The notes beneath the pieces are model-generated. The model did no database searches. It was not told where the DNA came from and saw nothing but the letters and a program-made list of their open reading frames with translations. This document shows, piece by piece, positions 24,053 to 32,270 of a stretch of DNA of 64,000 nucleotides (positions within the stretch are counted from its first letter, which is position 1; every line of letters begins with the position of its first letter). This DNA is from Pseudomonas sp. B21-040 (GTDB lineage: Bacteria; Pseudomonadota; Gammaproteobacteria; Pseudomonadales; Pseudomonadaceae), in contig NZ_CP087176.1 of NCBI RefSeq assembly GCF_024748695.1, positions 2,721,501 to 2,785,500 of the forward strand. The letters run 5' to 3'. Position numbers and translations under genes: made by a program.

Positions 24053-24433
24053 AGTTGTCATTTAGCGGTGCGTCATCTTCTTCAGGGCTGCGAAACCCTA
24101 TCGCTGACTGCGGTCAGCGACGGCTCGAATATAGGCGTCGATTTTGGTGGCTGCAAACGGGGTTGTAGGACGCAAACTCGAGTTTTTAGCGGGTGGCTGC
24201 GATTGAATGCAGTTGGGTCGCGGGCGTGAAATCAAAGGATGTTTAGTGTCAGGTGAACCGTGTGTACTGGTTTACGGCTGCTGCGCAGCCGGACGCAGGC
24301 TTCGCCAGCTGCTACAGGGTTTTGGGTTGTTTAAAAGTTTGGTGAAAAATGGGGCGGCTTCACTGCTCAGCGGGAGCAAGCTCCCTCGTCACAGGGGGCG
24401 GTTTCCTACATGTTTTTCGGATGGCCCGAAACG

Positions 24434-24461
24434 ACAAAGCCCCGAATCGTTGGGGCTTTGT
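24434..24461. terminator. Intrinsic terminator ACAAAGCCCC/GGGGCTTTGT
   Basis: A 10-bp stem with an 8-base loop lies 37 bases after the stop of the gene at 24498-24716 and can serve it on the minus strand. Confidence 0.7.
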
Positions 24462-24497
24462 GCAATTACCAAAATCGATGTTGCGGATCGTTCGACG

Positions 24498-24716
24498 TCA
24501 TTGTCGGTCCTGCGGCGAATGCGCGTTGTGTTCGGTGTTTTTCGGGCCGAACGCTGCCCATGCCAGGACCCCAATCATCGGCACGAACACGATCACCACG
24601 ATCCACAAGAGTTTGTTGCTCGATTTGCCGTCGGCTTTGCGGACTCTGTTGATTGCCCATAGCTCGATCAGTAGAAGAACTGCCGTAAGTACTATCCAGG
24701 TTGTTTCGAATTGCAT
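24498..24716 (-). CDS. Small PLDc_N-type membrane protein
   Basis: A 72-residue protein with two membrane helices: TWIVLTAVLLLIELWAI (residues 6-22) and KLLWIVVIVFVPMIGVLAWA (about 35-54). The second helix and the following FGPK match the N-terminal domain of phospholipase D/cardiolipin synthases (PLDc_N), but no catalytic HKD domain follows. AGGAGGG lies 7-8 bases before the ATG. Such stand-alone proteins are common and uncharacterised; inner-membrane location is expected. Confidence 0.8.
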   Translation of the reverse strand: MQFETTWIVLTAVLLLIELWAINRVRKADGKSSNKLLWIVVIVFVPMIGVLAWAAFGPKNTEHNAHSPQDRQ

Positions 24717-24796
24717 GGGTCACCCTCCTGATGGTCATGCAGTTAGGTGAGTGATGGTGGGCAGGGTTCATTAATTTTTGGGGTTTTGTGGTTTAG

Positions 24797-24886
24797 GCAT
24801 GAGCGGGGTTGCTCGCGATGGTGGTCTGTCAGGTCATTCAATTTTACCTGGCCTTCCGCATTCGCGGGCAAGCCCGCTCCCACATG
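24797..24886. repeat. Degenerate REPIN
   Basis: A decayed left unit (GGGGTTGCTCGCGATGG) faces a good right unit (CGCGGGCAAGCCCGCTCCCAC) across about 50 bases, just beyond the permease stop. Confidence 0.65.
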
Positions 24887-24901
24887 GAGTTGCAGGGTTA
24901 G

Positions 24902-26317
24902 TTAGATCGAGGTGGCCAGTTTTCCGGTGGCGAGGCGGCGTTTGTAAGCGGTGTCGCGGTTGGCGAGCCAGTAGTAGAGCGGCGAGGTGATCAGCAGGCC
25001 GACCAACCAGGACAAATCAGCCCCATTGATGTGCTCCGAAATCGGCCCGACATACAGCGGCGTATTCATGAACGGAATCTGCACCACAATCCCGATCGCG
25101 TACGCCAACAACGCCTGTGGGTTGTACCGCCCGTAAATCCCGCCATCGACCTTGAAGATCGAATCAATGTCGTAATGACCTTTGTGAATCGCATAGAAGT
25201 CGATCAGGTTGATTGCGGTCCACGGCACCAGCACTACGAGCAGCACCAGCACCATGTCGACGAAGTGGCCGATGAAGTTGGCGGAGGCGCCGACGGCGGC
25301 GAAGCAGCAGGCGGCGAGGATCAATACCGAGAGCACGGCGCGGCTTTTTGCGGTGGGGATCCAGCGGTAGGCGAAGGTTTGCACCAGGGTGATCAGCGAC
25401 AGCACGGCGCCGTAGAGGTTGAGGGCGTTGTGGCTGATGACGCTGAGCAAAAACAGCACGAGCATCAGCGGGCCGATGGAGCCGGTGGCGAGTTTGACGG
25501 CGTCCATGGTGTCCATCCCGACGGGCGTGGCGAGGACGGCGACGGCGCCGAAGATGAACGAGAGGCTGGAGCCGAGCACGGTGCCCAGGTAAGTGGTCCA
25601 GAACGTGGCGGCCACGGGCACGTTGGCCGGCAGGTAGCGCGAGTAGTCGGAGACGTACGGCGCGAAGGCGATTTGCCAGAGCGCGGCGAGGGACACGGTG
25701 GCGAGCCAGCCGGACAGGTTGAAGCTGCCACGGGTGAGGAAGTCGGCAGTCTGCACGTGGGTGAAGATGTAGCCGAAACCGAGCACGATGCCGGCGCCGA
25801 GCACCCAGGTGCCGATGCGGTTGAGCACGTGGATGAAGCGGTAGCCGATGATGCCGATGATGCCGGAACCGAGGGCACCGATGACGATGCCGACCGGCAC
25901 CGGAACGCTGTCGACTACACCGTGCAGGGACTTGCCGGCGAGGACGATGTTGGAGGCGAAGAAGCCGATGTACATGACGCCGGCGATCAGCACCACCAGC
26001 AGTGCGCCGAGGGAGCCGAATTGGGCGCGGCTCTGGATCATTTGCGGGATGCCCATCTGCGGGCCTTGCGCCGAGTGCAGCGCCATCAGCACGCCGCCGA
26101 CCAGGTGGCCGACGAGGATGGCGACGATGCCCCACACCAGGTTCAGGTGAAACATTTGCACGCCGAGGGCGCCGGTGACGATGGGCAACGGCGCGATGTT
26201 GCCGCCGAACCAGAGGGTGAACAGGTCGCGGGTTTTGCCGTGGCGATCTTCGGGCGGCACGTAGCCGATGGTGTGTTTTTCAATGAGCGGGGCGGTGGTG
26301 GTTGCAGCGGTAACCAT
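24902..26317 (-). CDS. NCS1-family nucleobase/cytosine-type permease
   Basis: A 471-residue transporter with about 12 membrane helices. It belongs to the nucleobase:cation symporter-1 family: TIGYVPPEDRHGKTRDLFTL and WFGGNIAPLPIVTGALGV near the N-terminus, and FAPYVSDYSRYLPANV in the middle, are family signatures. NCS1 members import cytosine, purines, hydantoins or related N-heterocycles with protons or sodium. The ATG at 26317 has GGAG 7 bases upstream. It is the last gene of the FMO-RidA-DUF1028-ArgE module and probably brings in its substrate. The exact substrate cannot be read. Confidence 0.85.
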   Translation of the reverse strand: MVTAATTTAPLIEKHTIGYVPPEDRHGKTRDLFTLWFGGNIAPLPIVTGALGVQMFHLNLVWGIVAILVGHLVGGVLMALHSAQGPQMGIPQMIQSRAQFGSLGALLVVLIAGVMYIGFFASNIVLAGKSLHGVVDSVPVPVGIVIGALGSGIIGIIGYRFIHVLNRIGTWVLGAGIVLGFGYIFTHVQTADFLTRGSFNLSGWLATVSLAALWQIAFAPYVSDYSRYLPANVPVAATFWTTYLGTVLGSSLSFIFGAVAVLATPVGMDTMDAVKLATGSIGPLMLVLFLLSVISHNALNLYGAVLSLITLVQTFAYRWIPTAKSRAVLSVLILAACCFAAVGASANFIGHFVDMVLVLLVVLVPWTAINLIDFYAIHKGHYDIDSIFKVDGGIYGRYNPQALLAYAIGIVVQIPFMNTPLYVGPISEHINGADLSWLVGLLITSPLYYWLANRDTAYKRRLATGKLATSI

Positions 26318-26528
26318 GACGGACTCCAAGGCAATTTTGAGTACGTGGACGTACTTCGGTGAGCGCCGCACAGGGCGACGCTTTTCTTGTTGGAGTTGAT
26401 GATGTGCGGTGGGTGGCGAGAGATAAATTAGTAAGATTGTGGGTATAGACGTTAAAAAATGTATGCCGGTTGGTCGCTAGAAAACTGTGGGATTAGAGGG
26501 GGTTGGATCGTCGAAACACCGCGCAACA

Positions 26529-26662
26529 TGTAGCAGCTGGCGAAGCCTGCGTCCGGCTGCGTAGCAGTCGTAAACCCTGCGCACGCGGTCTTTCCCGATG
26601 CACCGAGCCGTCAGATTTTACGACTGCTACGCAGCCGGACGCAGGCTTCGCCAGCTGCTACA
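26529..26662. repeat. Long inverted repeat of the GTAGCAGCTGGCGAAGCC type
   Basis: Arms of about 40 bases (TGTAGCAGCTGGCGAAGCCT and its complement) flank about 50 bases; total 134 bp. It fills most of the 26318-26683 gap between the ArgE-like gene and the permease. Confidence 0.85.
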
Positions 26663-26683
26663 GGGGGATGTGTAGGGGGCGGA

Positions 26684-27832
26684 TTAGCTGATCGATAGCA
26701 GCATCCGTTGCAGCATGGCATCGCAAGCGTTGAGCTGTTCGAGGCTGACGAATTCGTCGGGTTTGTGGCCCTGATCCATGCTGCCGGGGCCGCAGACGAC
26801 GGTGGGAATTCCGGCAGCGTCGAACAGGCCGCCCTCGGTGCCGAATGCCACGGTGCCGAACGCTCTTGAGCCCGAAAATAAAGCAATCAATTCCGCTGCT
26901 TCACTGTGCGCATCCGTCACCAAACCGGGATACGCCGACAACTCGCTGAAGCGGATCTCACTCTGTTCACTCACGGCACGCATGCGCGGCAACACTTGTT
27001 GCTCGGCATAGGCCTTGAGCTCCTGCGCAACCTCGCTGGGATCATGCGAAGGCAATGCGCGAATCTCAAAATCAAAACGGCAATCGGCGGGGACGATGTT
27101 CAATGCCTTGCCACCAGAAATCACGCCGGTTTGCACGGTGCTGAACGGCGGATCGAACCGCGCATCGTGAAGCTCCGGCGCCTTCAGTCGGTGACCGATG
27201 CGTCCCAGCTCACCGATCAATTCAGCGGCGTATTCAATCGCATTGACCCCCTGCGGCGCGTAGGCGGAATGGCACGCTTGGCCGTGAACATCGCAGCGCA
27301 TCGCCAGTTTGCCTTTATGCCCGAGCACCGGTTTCAGTTCGGTCGGTTCACCGATAATGCACAGCATTGGTTTGACCGGACGCTGTTGCAGTTCCGTCAG
27401 CAGCGAGCGCACGCCGAGGCAGCCAACCTCTTCATCGTAGGACAGCGCAATGTGCACCGGCCGGCGCAACGTGGCCTTCACCAGCGACGGCACCAGGGCG
27501 AGCACGCAGGCGATGTAGCCTTTCATGTCCGCCGTGCCGCGACCGTAGAGTTTGCCGTCGCGCTCGGTGAGTTCGAACGGCGAAACGGTCCACGGCTGGC
27601 CGTCGACGGGCACCACGTCGGTGTGTCCCGACAGCACGATGCCCGGCAGATGCGCCGGGCCGAGGGTGGCGAACAGATTGGCCTTGCTGCGCTGCTCGTT
27701 GTAGATCAGTTCGCACGGCACATCGAAGCTTTCGAGGTAGTCGCCAACGAACTCGATCAGGTGCAGGTTGGATTCGCGGCTGGTGGTGTCGAACGCCACC
27801 AGCGTTTTCAGCAAATCGAGGCTGTGGCTCAT
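26684..27832 (-). CDS. argE: Acetylornithine deacetylase (ArgE-type M20 amidohydrolase)
   Basis: A 382-residue M20 dizinc hydrolase. Metal and catalytic residues are visible: SGHTDVVP (His80 region), GRGTADMKG (bridging Asp), YDEEVG (catalytic Glu), GEPTE and MDQGHKPDE (last His). Length and sequence fit ArgE, which deacetylates N-acetylornithine. In this context, however, it overlaps the DUF1028 gene by 4 bases and is grouped with RidA, a flavin monooxygenase and an NCS1 permease. It may therefore be a paralogue that hydrolyses an N-acyl or carbamoyl product of a catabolic pathway rather than the arginine biosynthesis enzyme. Confidence 0.8.
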   Translation of the reverse strand: MSHSLDLLKTLVAFDTTSRESNLHLIEFVGDYLESFDVPCELIYNEQRSKANLFATLGPAHLPGIVLSGHTDVVPVDGQPWTVSPFELTERDGKLYGRGTADMKGYIACVLALVPSLVKATLRRPVHIALSYDEEVGCLGVRSLLTELQQRPVKPMLCIIGEPTELKPVLGHKGKLAMRCDVHGQACHSAYAPQGVNAIEYAAELIGELGRIGHRLKAPELHDARFDPPFSTVQTGVISGGKALNIVPADCRFDFEIRALPSHDPSEVAQELKAYAEQQVLPRMRAVSEQSEIRFSELSAYPGLVTDAHSEAAELIALFSGSRAFGTVAFGTEGGLFDAAGIPTVVCGPGSMDQGHKPDEFVSLEQLNACDAMLQRMLLSIS

Positions 27833-28506
27833 CGGTCGTCTCCGGCGACGCCGTAACCGGGGGATTTGTCAGGGGCGAGGGCGCGGTCGATGTAGTCCTG
27901 GACTTGTGGACGGTAGGCGTCCCAGAGTTTTTCCAACTGACCGATCGGGTTTTCGTCCGCCCAATCCACCCGCAGGTTGATGATCGGCCAGGTCAGTTCA
28001 CCGACCACCACCAATGCCGCCGAATGCACCGGCCCGGCTTCACCGCCAGCCGCGATGGCGGCTTTCATGGCGGCCAGCAAGCGGTCGGCCAGTTGACCTT
28101 CGCCGTGCTCGAACGCGTGGACCATAGCCTCGATCACTGAGCGATCCGCCAGCATGTTGCCGGCCGCCACGCATTGTTCGCCGGACACGGCATTGTGGTT
28201 ACCCAGGGTTTGTGCACCGCTGAAATGCGCGGTCTGGCCGAGGTGGTCAATGGCGGTGATTTGCCGGTATTGGCTGTAGCCGTTGCGGGTCAGGACTTTG
28301 TCCAGCGCCTCGGCAGGCGCGAGGCCTTGCTCCATGAGGGCGAGGGTTTCCGGGCCGAGCGAGGGCAGGGTGATGTTTTGCGTGGAGACCGCGCCGACAC
28401 CCGGAAGCAGCCACGGGCAACGGGCGCCGACGGCGATGCTGGAGGAACTGATCGCAATGCCGAACTGACCGGTTTCAGGGCAACGGGCGGCGATGGAGAA
28501 GGTCAT
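27829..28506 (-). CDS. DUF1028 protein, putative Ntn-type hydrolase
   Basis: A 225-residue DUF1028 protein: MTFSIAARCPETGQFGIAIS at the start, ARCPWLLPGVGAVSTQ, then GNMLADRSVIEAMVHAFE. Structures of the family show an Ntn-hydrolase-like alpha-beta-beta-alpha fold, but no reaction is established. AGGAG precedes the ATG by 8 bases, and its stop overlaps the ArgE-like start (ATGA), so the two are made together. It follows RidA across a REPIN-containing 152-base gap. Confidence 0.85.
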   Translation of the reverse strand: MTFSIAARCPETGQFGIAISSSSIAVGARCPWLLPGVGAVSTQNITLPSLGPETLALMEQGLAPAEALDKVLTRNGYSQYRQITAIDHLGQTAHFSGAQTLGNHNAVSGEQCVAAGNMLADRSVIEAMVHAFEHGEGQLADRLLAAMKAAIAAGGEAGPVHSAALVVVGELTWPIINLRVDWADENPIGQLEKLWDAYRPQVQDYIDRALAPDKSPGYGVAGDDR

Positions 28507-28551
28507 GGTTGTGCTCCTTGTTTAGCCTGGCGAATAAGGTGTCTGGGCGGA

Positions 28552-28650
28552 CGCCATCGCGGGCAAGCCCGCTCCCACAGGGATCTTCAGTGGCCACAGA
28601 TTTGCGTACGACGACTAACCTGTGGGAGCTGGCTTGCCTGCGATGGCGGC
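28552..28650. repeat. REPIN between DUF1028 and RidA genes
   Basis: Inverted REP units CGCGGGCAAGCCCGCTCCCA and TGTGGGAGCTGGCTTGCCTG span 99 bp. Confidence 0.85.
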
Positions 28651-28658
28651 GACCCGGT

Positions 28659-29075
28659 CTATTCAGGAATCACCGCAATCACATCAATTTCCATCAACCA
28701 CTGCGGCTGCCCCAACGCCGACACCACCAACCCGGTGGAAATCGGGAACACGCCCTTGAGCCACTTGCCGACTTCCTGATAAACCGGCTCGCGATAGCGC
28801 GGATCAATCAGGTACGTCGTGGTTTTCACGATGTGGCTGAGATCGCTGCCGGCCTCTTCCAGCAACTGTTTGACGTTGCGCATCGCTTGCTCGGCCTGCG
28901 CGCGCGGGTCGCCCAGACCGACCAGGTTGCCTTCGAAATCAGTCCCGACCTGGCCGCGAACATAAACGGTATTCCCGGCCCGCACGGCCTGGCACAAATC
29001 GTTGTCCAGGCTCTGGTTCGGGTAGGTTTCCTTGGTGTTGAACATGCGAATTCGGGTATGGGTTGGCGTGGACAT
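28659..29075 (-). CDS. RidA-family enamine/imine deaminase
   Basis: A 138-residue YjgF/RidA-like protein: start RMFNTKETYPNQSLDNDLCQ, VYVRGQVGTDFEGNLVGLGD, DLSHIVKTTTYLID and the end WLMEIDVIAVIPE. RidA proteins hydrolyse reactive imines and enamines in the cytoplasm. The canonical Arg105 and Glu120 of RidA proper appear altered (there is no clear IEA-type motif with the Arg), so this is probably one of the Rid subgroups that sit in catabolic operons. GGAG lies 8 bases before the ATG. It starts 21 bases after the monooxygenase frame. Confidence 0.85.
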   Translation of the reverse strand: MSTPTHTRIRMFNTKETYPNQSLDNDLCQAVRAGNTVYVRGQVGTDFEGNLVGLGDPRAQAEQAMRNVKQLLEEAGSDLSHIVKTTTYLIDPRYREPVYQEVGKWLKGVFPISTGLVVSALGQPQWLMEIDVIAVIPE

Positions 29076-29096
29076 CTGAAACTCCTGAATAAAAAA

Positions 29097-30408
29097 TCAA
29101 GCACTGACCGTGGTTTTGTGAGCGACCGGCACGCTTTCAGCCTGACGCTGCGCCGTATCGTGGTAGTCGAGGTACGAACGCTGGATGGCGATGTGATCGG
29201 CCACGTACTTGGCGTCGTGCCACACCCCCCAGATGAACGAAGAACCGCGACGCGACTGCCATGGCAGCCCGAGGAAATACACCCCCGGCTCACTCGACAC
29301 ACCGCGCTGGTGCGCTGGCTTACCCTTGTCGTCGAAGGCGTTGACCTTCAGCCAGCTGTAATCGGTGGCAAAAACCGGTGGCCCAGATGATTGAGTTGAT
29401 GCCGGCCTTGGCCAGATCGAGTTCAAGAATCGGATTCTTCACGCATTCCGGATCCGGGAAGGTCATGCGCGCTTCAGGTTCTTCCGGCAGGTCCAGACCA
29501 TTGCTTTCGATGTAGGCGTCGGCGGCATTGAGCAGCGCCAGGTAGTTTTCATCACCGCGCGCCAGGTTCTCGGCCAGGTTCGGTTGAAACGTCGCCACAC
29601 TGCCGTTGAACGATTGGGTCAGACCGACAAGGGTCATGCCGCGATGGGCGAGCCCCCGGAAGTCGACCGTCTTGCCGCCATGTGCACCGCTGACCGCGAT
29701 GGTCACGTGTTCGCGACCGGGTTTCATCGCGGCCTGATCCCATTCACCCAACACACCCAGCCACCAGCAGAAATCGCGGTTGCGGTAGGCGCGAGGCGGG
29801 CGGTCGTGCGCACCGACCGAGAGGTAAACCTGTTTGCCGGAGCGCTGCAATTCATCGGCGATCTGCACCCCTGACGAGCCGGCGCCAACCACCAGCACAG
29901 CGCCTTCCGGCAGTTGACCGGGATTGCGGTAGTCGGCCGAGTGGATCTGCAAGAACGGTTGATCTTTAGGCGCGATAGGCGGGATTACTGGCGTCTGGAA
30001 CGGCCCGGTGGCGGCTACCACACGGTTGGCCTCGATCACGCCTTCGGAGGTTTCGATGGTGAAGCCCGGACGGCCGACATTGCGCTCGACTTTGAGCACG
30101 TCGACGCCGGTGCGTACCGGTGCGTTGAATTTTTTCGCATAGGCTTCGAAGTAGTCCGCCACGCGCTCTTTGGGGGCAAAGCCGTCCGGGCTGAGGTCGT
30201 CGAATTCCAGGCCGGGAAAACGGTCGTGCCAGGCCGGACCATTGGCCACCAGCGAATCCCAACGCCCGGTGCGCCAGCGCTCGGCAATACGGTTGCGCTC
30301 CAGCACCAGGTGCGGCACGCCAAGTTTGCTCAGGTGTTCACTCATGGCCACGCCAGCCTGACCGGCGCCAACGATCAGCGTGTCTGTTTTTGTTTTTTCT
30401 GTGGTCAT
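29097..30408 (-). pseudogene. FAD-dependent flavin monooxygenase, frameshifted near its C-terminus
   Basis: A flavoprotein monooxygenase with TLIVGAGQAGVAMSEHLSKL (FAD motif, residues 9-28), VLVVGAGSSGVQIADEL (NADPH motif, near 190) and NSIIWATGF. Right after this motif the frame breaks. Removing one base of the A5 run at 29370-29374 (T5 on the coding strand) joins it to ATDYSWLKVNAFDDKGKPAH and PGVYFLGLPWQSRRGSSFIW, giving about 436 residues, the expected length. The broken form would end in a short foreign tail. It could be a real inactivating mutation or a homopolymer sequencing error. The start at 30408 follows AGGG. It heads the RidA-DUF1028-ArgE-NCS1 module and probably oxidises an imported N-compound. 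Confidence 0.85.
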
Positions 30409-30543
30409 CTCTCTACCCTTCGAAGTGGGATTCAGGTCGCTTATGGCCTGCCATCTCTTGGGCTCAAGACTAGGGATCACCCCTGTATCGGTAAAATATT
30501 ATTAAGCTGGCATTTGAGTATAAATAACTGAGGCAGAACGTTT

Positions 30544-30566
30544 AGACCCGCCTGGGTGGCGGGTCT
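30544..30566. terminator. Hairpin AGACCCGCC/GGCGGGTCT
   Basis: A perfect 9-bp stem with a 5-base loop lies 43 bases after the PCu(A)C gene on the minus strand; a U-run is poor, so termination is only probable. Confidence 0.5.
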
Positions 30567-30608
30567 GGAGGGAGGGTGTTGCACGGTCAGGGCATCACGC
30601 CCAACGCC

Positions 30609-31082
30609 TTAATGCATCTTGCTGTGGTCCATCGTGCCGAGTGCCCGGGCTTCGGCTTGTACTTCGATGGTTTCCTGCTCGCCCTTGGCATTTTTCACGG
30701 TCAGGGTCAGCGGCACTTTATCGCCTTCTTTCACTTGAGCCGTCAGGTCAATCAGCATTACGTGGTAGCCATGCGGGTCGAAGTTCACGGGCTTGCCGGC
30801 CGGCAGCGGCACAGCGTCGACCTGACGCATGCTCATCACATCGTCTTTCATGCTCATTTGGTGAATCTGTACGGTTTTTGCCGCCGGGGACTGCACGCTC
30901 AGCAGGGTACTGTCGCTGTCGGCTTGCAGGGTCATGAAGGCGCCGGTCGACGGTTGGTCGGCCACAGTCGCGCGAACCCAGGCGTCCTGGACCTGGGTTT
31001 GAGCCGACACCTGAAAGGCCAGGCCGATCAGGGACAGGCCCAGGGCCAGTTGTTTGATGCGCTTGAAGGGGGTTGAAGTCAT
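30609..31082 (-). CDS. Periplasmic copper chaperone PCu(A)C
   Basis: A 157-residue exported protein with a signal peptide (LALGLSLIGLAFQVSAQ, cut near residue 27). The Cu(I)-binding His/Met set of PCu(A)C is present: IHQMSM, then FDPHGYHVMLIDL about 30 residues later. The C-terminus MDHSKMH adds further His and Met. PCu(A)C delivers Cu(I) to the CuA or CuB site of cytochrome oxidases together with SCO. Its ATG overlaps the stop of the SCO gene (TAATG), so both are made together. Confidence 0.9.
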   Translation of the reverse strand: MTSTPFKRIKQLALGLSLIGLAFQVSAQTQVQDAWVRATVADQPSTGAFMTLQADSDSTLLSVQSPAAKTVQIHQMSMKDDVMSMRQVDAVPLPAGKPVNFDPHGYHVMLIDLTAQVKEGDKVPLTLTVKNAKGEQETIEVQAEARALGTMDHSKMH

Positions 31083-31687
31083 TAGCAGACCTCCATGACG
31101 GTGAGCAGGTCTTCTGCGCACTCTTGGGCGGTAAGGGATGCGGACAGGCCCAGGCGCAGATTGCCCCGGGAGTCGAAGACGTAACTGGTCGCGGTGTGGG
31201 AGAGAGTGTAGCTGTCACCGTTCGGGACTTTTTCGAAGAACACGCCGAATTCCTTCGCGGTGGCGGCGGTTTCTTCCAGCGTGCCGTGCAGCGCTTCGAA
31301 CGTCGGGTCGAACGATTTGACGTATTTGTCGAGCATCTGTGGCGTGTCGCGCTCGGGGTCCAGGGTGATGAAGATCACTTGCAGCTTTTCGCCATCGCGG
31401 CCCATCAGTTTTTTCGCTTGGGCGGCGCGGGCCAGGGTGGTCGGGCACACCGCCGGGCATTGGGTGAAGCCGAAGAAAACCATCGGCATCATGCCGCGAT
31501 AGCTGGTCAGCATCTTCGTTTCGCCGTCGGCGTCCTTGAGCTTGAAGGTACGGCCCATGATGTTGTCGCTGAGGTCCTTGCCGTACTTGTACGACAGCTT
31601 GCTGCTGTCATCGCAGCCGACCAACAGGCCGAGGCTCAGCAGGCTCATGCCGCGCAGGACAGTGCGACGGGTATACAACGTACTCAT
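31082..31687 (-). CDS. SCO-family copper/thiol protein
   Basis: A 201-residue thioredoxin-fold SCO protein anchored as a lipoprotein (TRRTVLRGMSLLSLGLLVGC, lipid Cys25). The Cu-binding CxxxC is FTQCPAVC (Cys77, Cys81) and the third ligand His is in YTLSHTATSY near residue 165. It helps assemble the binuclear copper centre of cytochrome c oxidase, or keeps its cysteines reduced. The ATG at 31687 has AGGA upstream. It forms a two-gene operon with the PCu(A)C gene. Confidence 0.92.
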   Translation of the reverse strand: MSTLYTRRTVLRGMSLLSLGLLVGCDDSSKLSYKYGKDLSDNIMGRTFKLKDADGETKMLTSYRGMMPMVFFGFTQCPAVCPTTLARAAQAKKLMGRDGEKLQVIFITLDPERDTPQMLDKYVKSFDPTFEALHGTLEETAATAKEFGVFFEKVPNGDSYTLSHTATSYVFDSRGNLRLGLSASLTAQECAEDLLTVMEVC

Positions 31688-31862
31688 GGGGAAAATCCTG
31701 TGTAGCGACGTGAAATCTGTGGCGGCTGATAAATCAGACGAAAAAAGCGGGTGGATATTAACAAACTGTTGCGGTGCGTTGCTCATTGTCGGACCAGCGC
31801 TGGTACCAGTACAGCGGCAGAGTCGGCAGAAAAATGCGGATCAGTGGCCATAACGCGATCCC

Positions 31863-32009
31863 GTAGCAGCTGCCGAGCTCGCGAGGCTGCGTTCGGCTGC
31901 GCAGCAGTCGTGAGATCAGACAATGCGGTGTGTCAGGTTCACCGCGCACTCAGGGTTTACGACTGCTGCGCAGCCGAACGCAGCCTCGCGGGCTCGGCAG
32001 CTGCTACAA
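31863..32009. repeat. Long inverted repeat, GTAGCAGCTGCCGAGC type
   Basis: Arms of about 45 bases starting GTAGCAGCTGCCGAGCTCGC are inverted on the right side; total 147 bp, followed by one extra half-copy near 32023-32033. The remaining part of the 31688-32270 gap shows no gene that I can support. Confidence 0.85.
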
Positions 32010-32270
32010 AGTCGGTGTTACGGCAGCTGCTACAAGATCAGCCGGTCATGAGCCATTCGATGTTTATTCGCGAGCGTCAGGAGGCCCGCTACGGCGGCAA
32101 GCAATGCACGACGCGTTGCTGCTGAATGCCTCTGTGAGCGTTGCGCTCAGCACAATATTCTACGGCTGCTAAGCTTCGACATTGCAGCGCCCGAGCCACT
32201 TCAGGGCGGGCGTTGCGCGTGGCCATGGAGTACGACGAGTGATTGTCGATAACCTGCACGGAGGCAGGCA

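Noticed and set aside
25031..26362. Long open frame of 443 codons on the plus strand across the NCS1 permease
   Set aside because: It is the shadow of a GC-rich gene: its product is low-complexity (runs of Asp, Glu, Gly, His) and it has no ribosome-binding site.
32020..32270. Possible gene remnant upstream of the wHTH/TolB-like gene
   Set aside because: Short frames there have no consistent reading, ribosome-binding site or recognisable motif.
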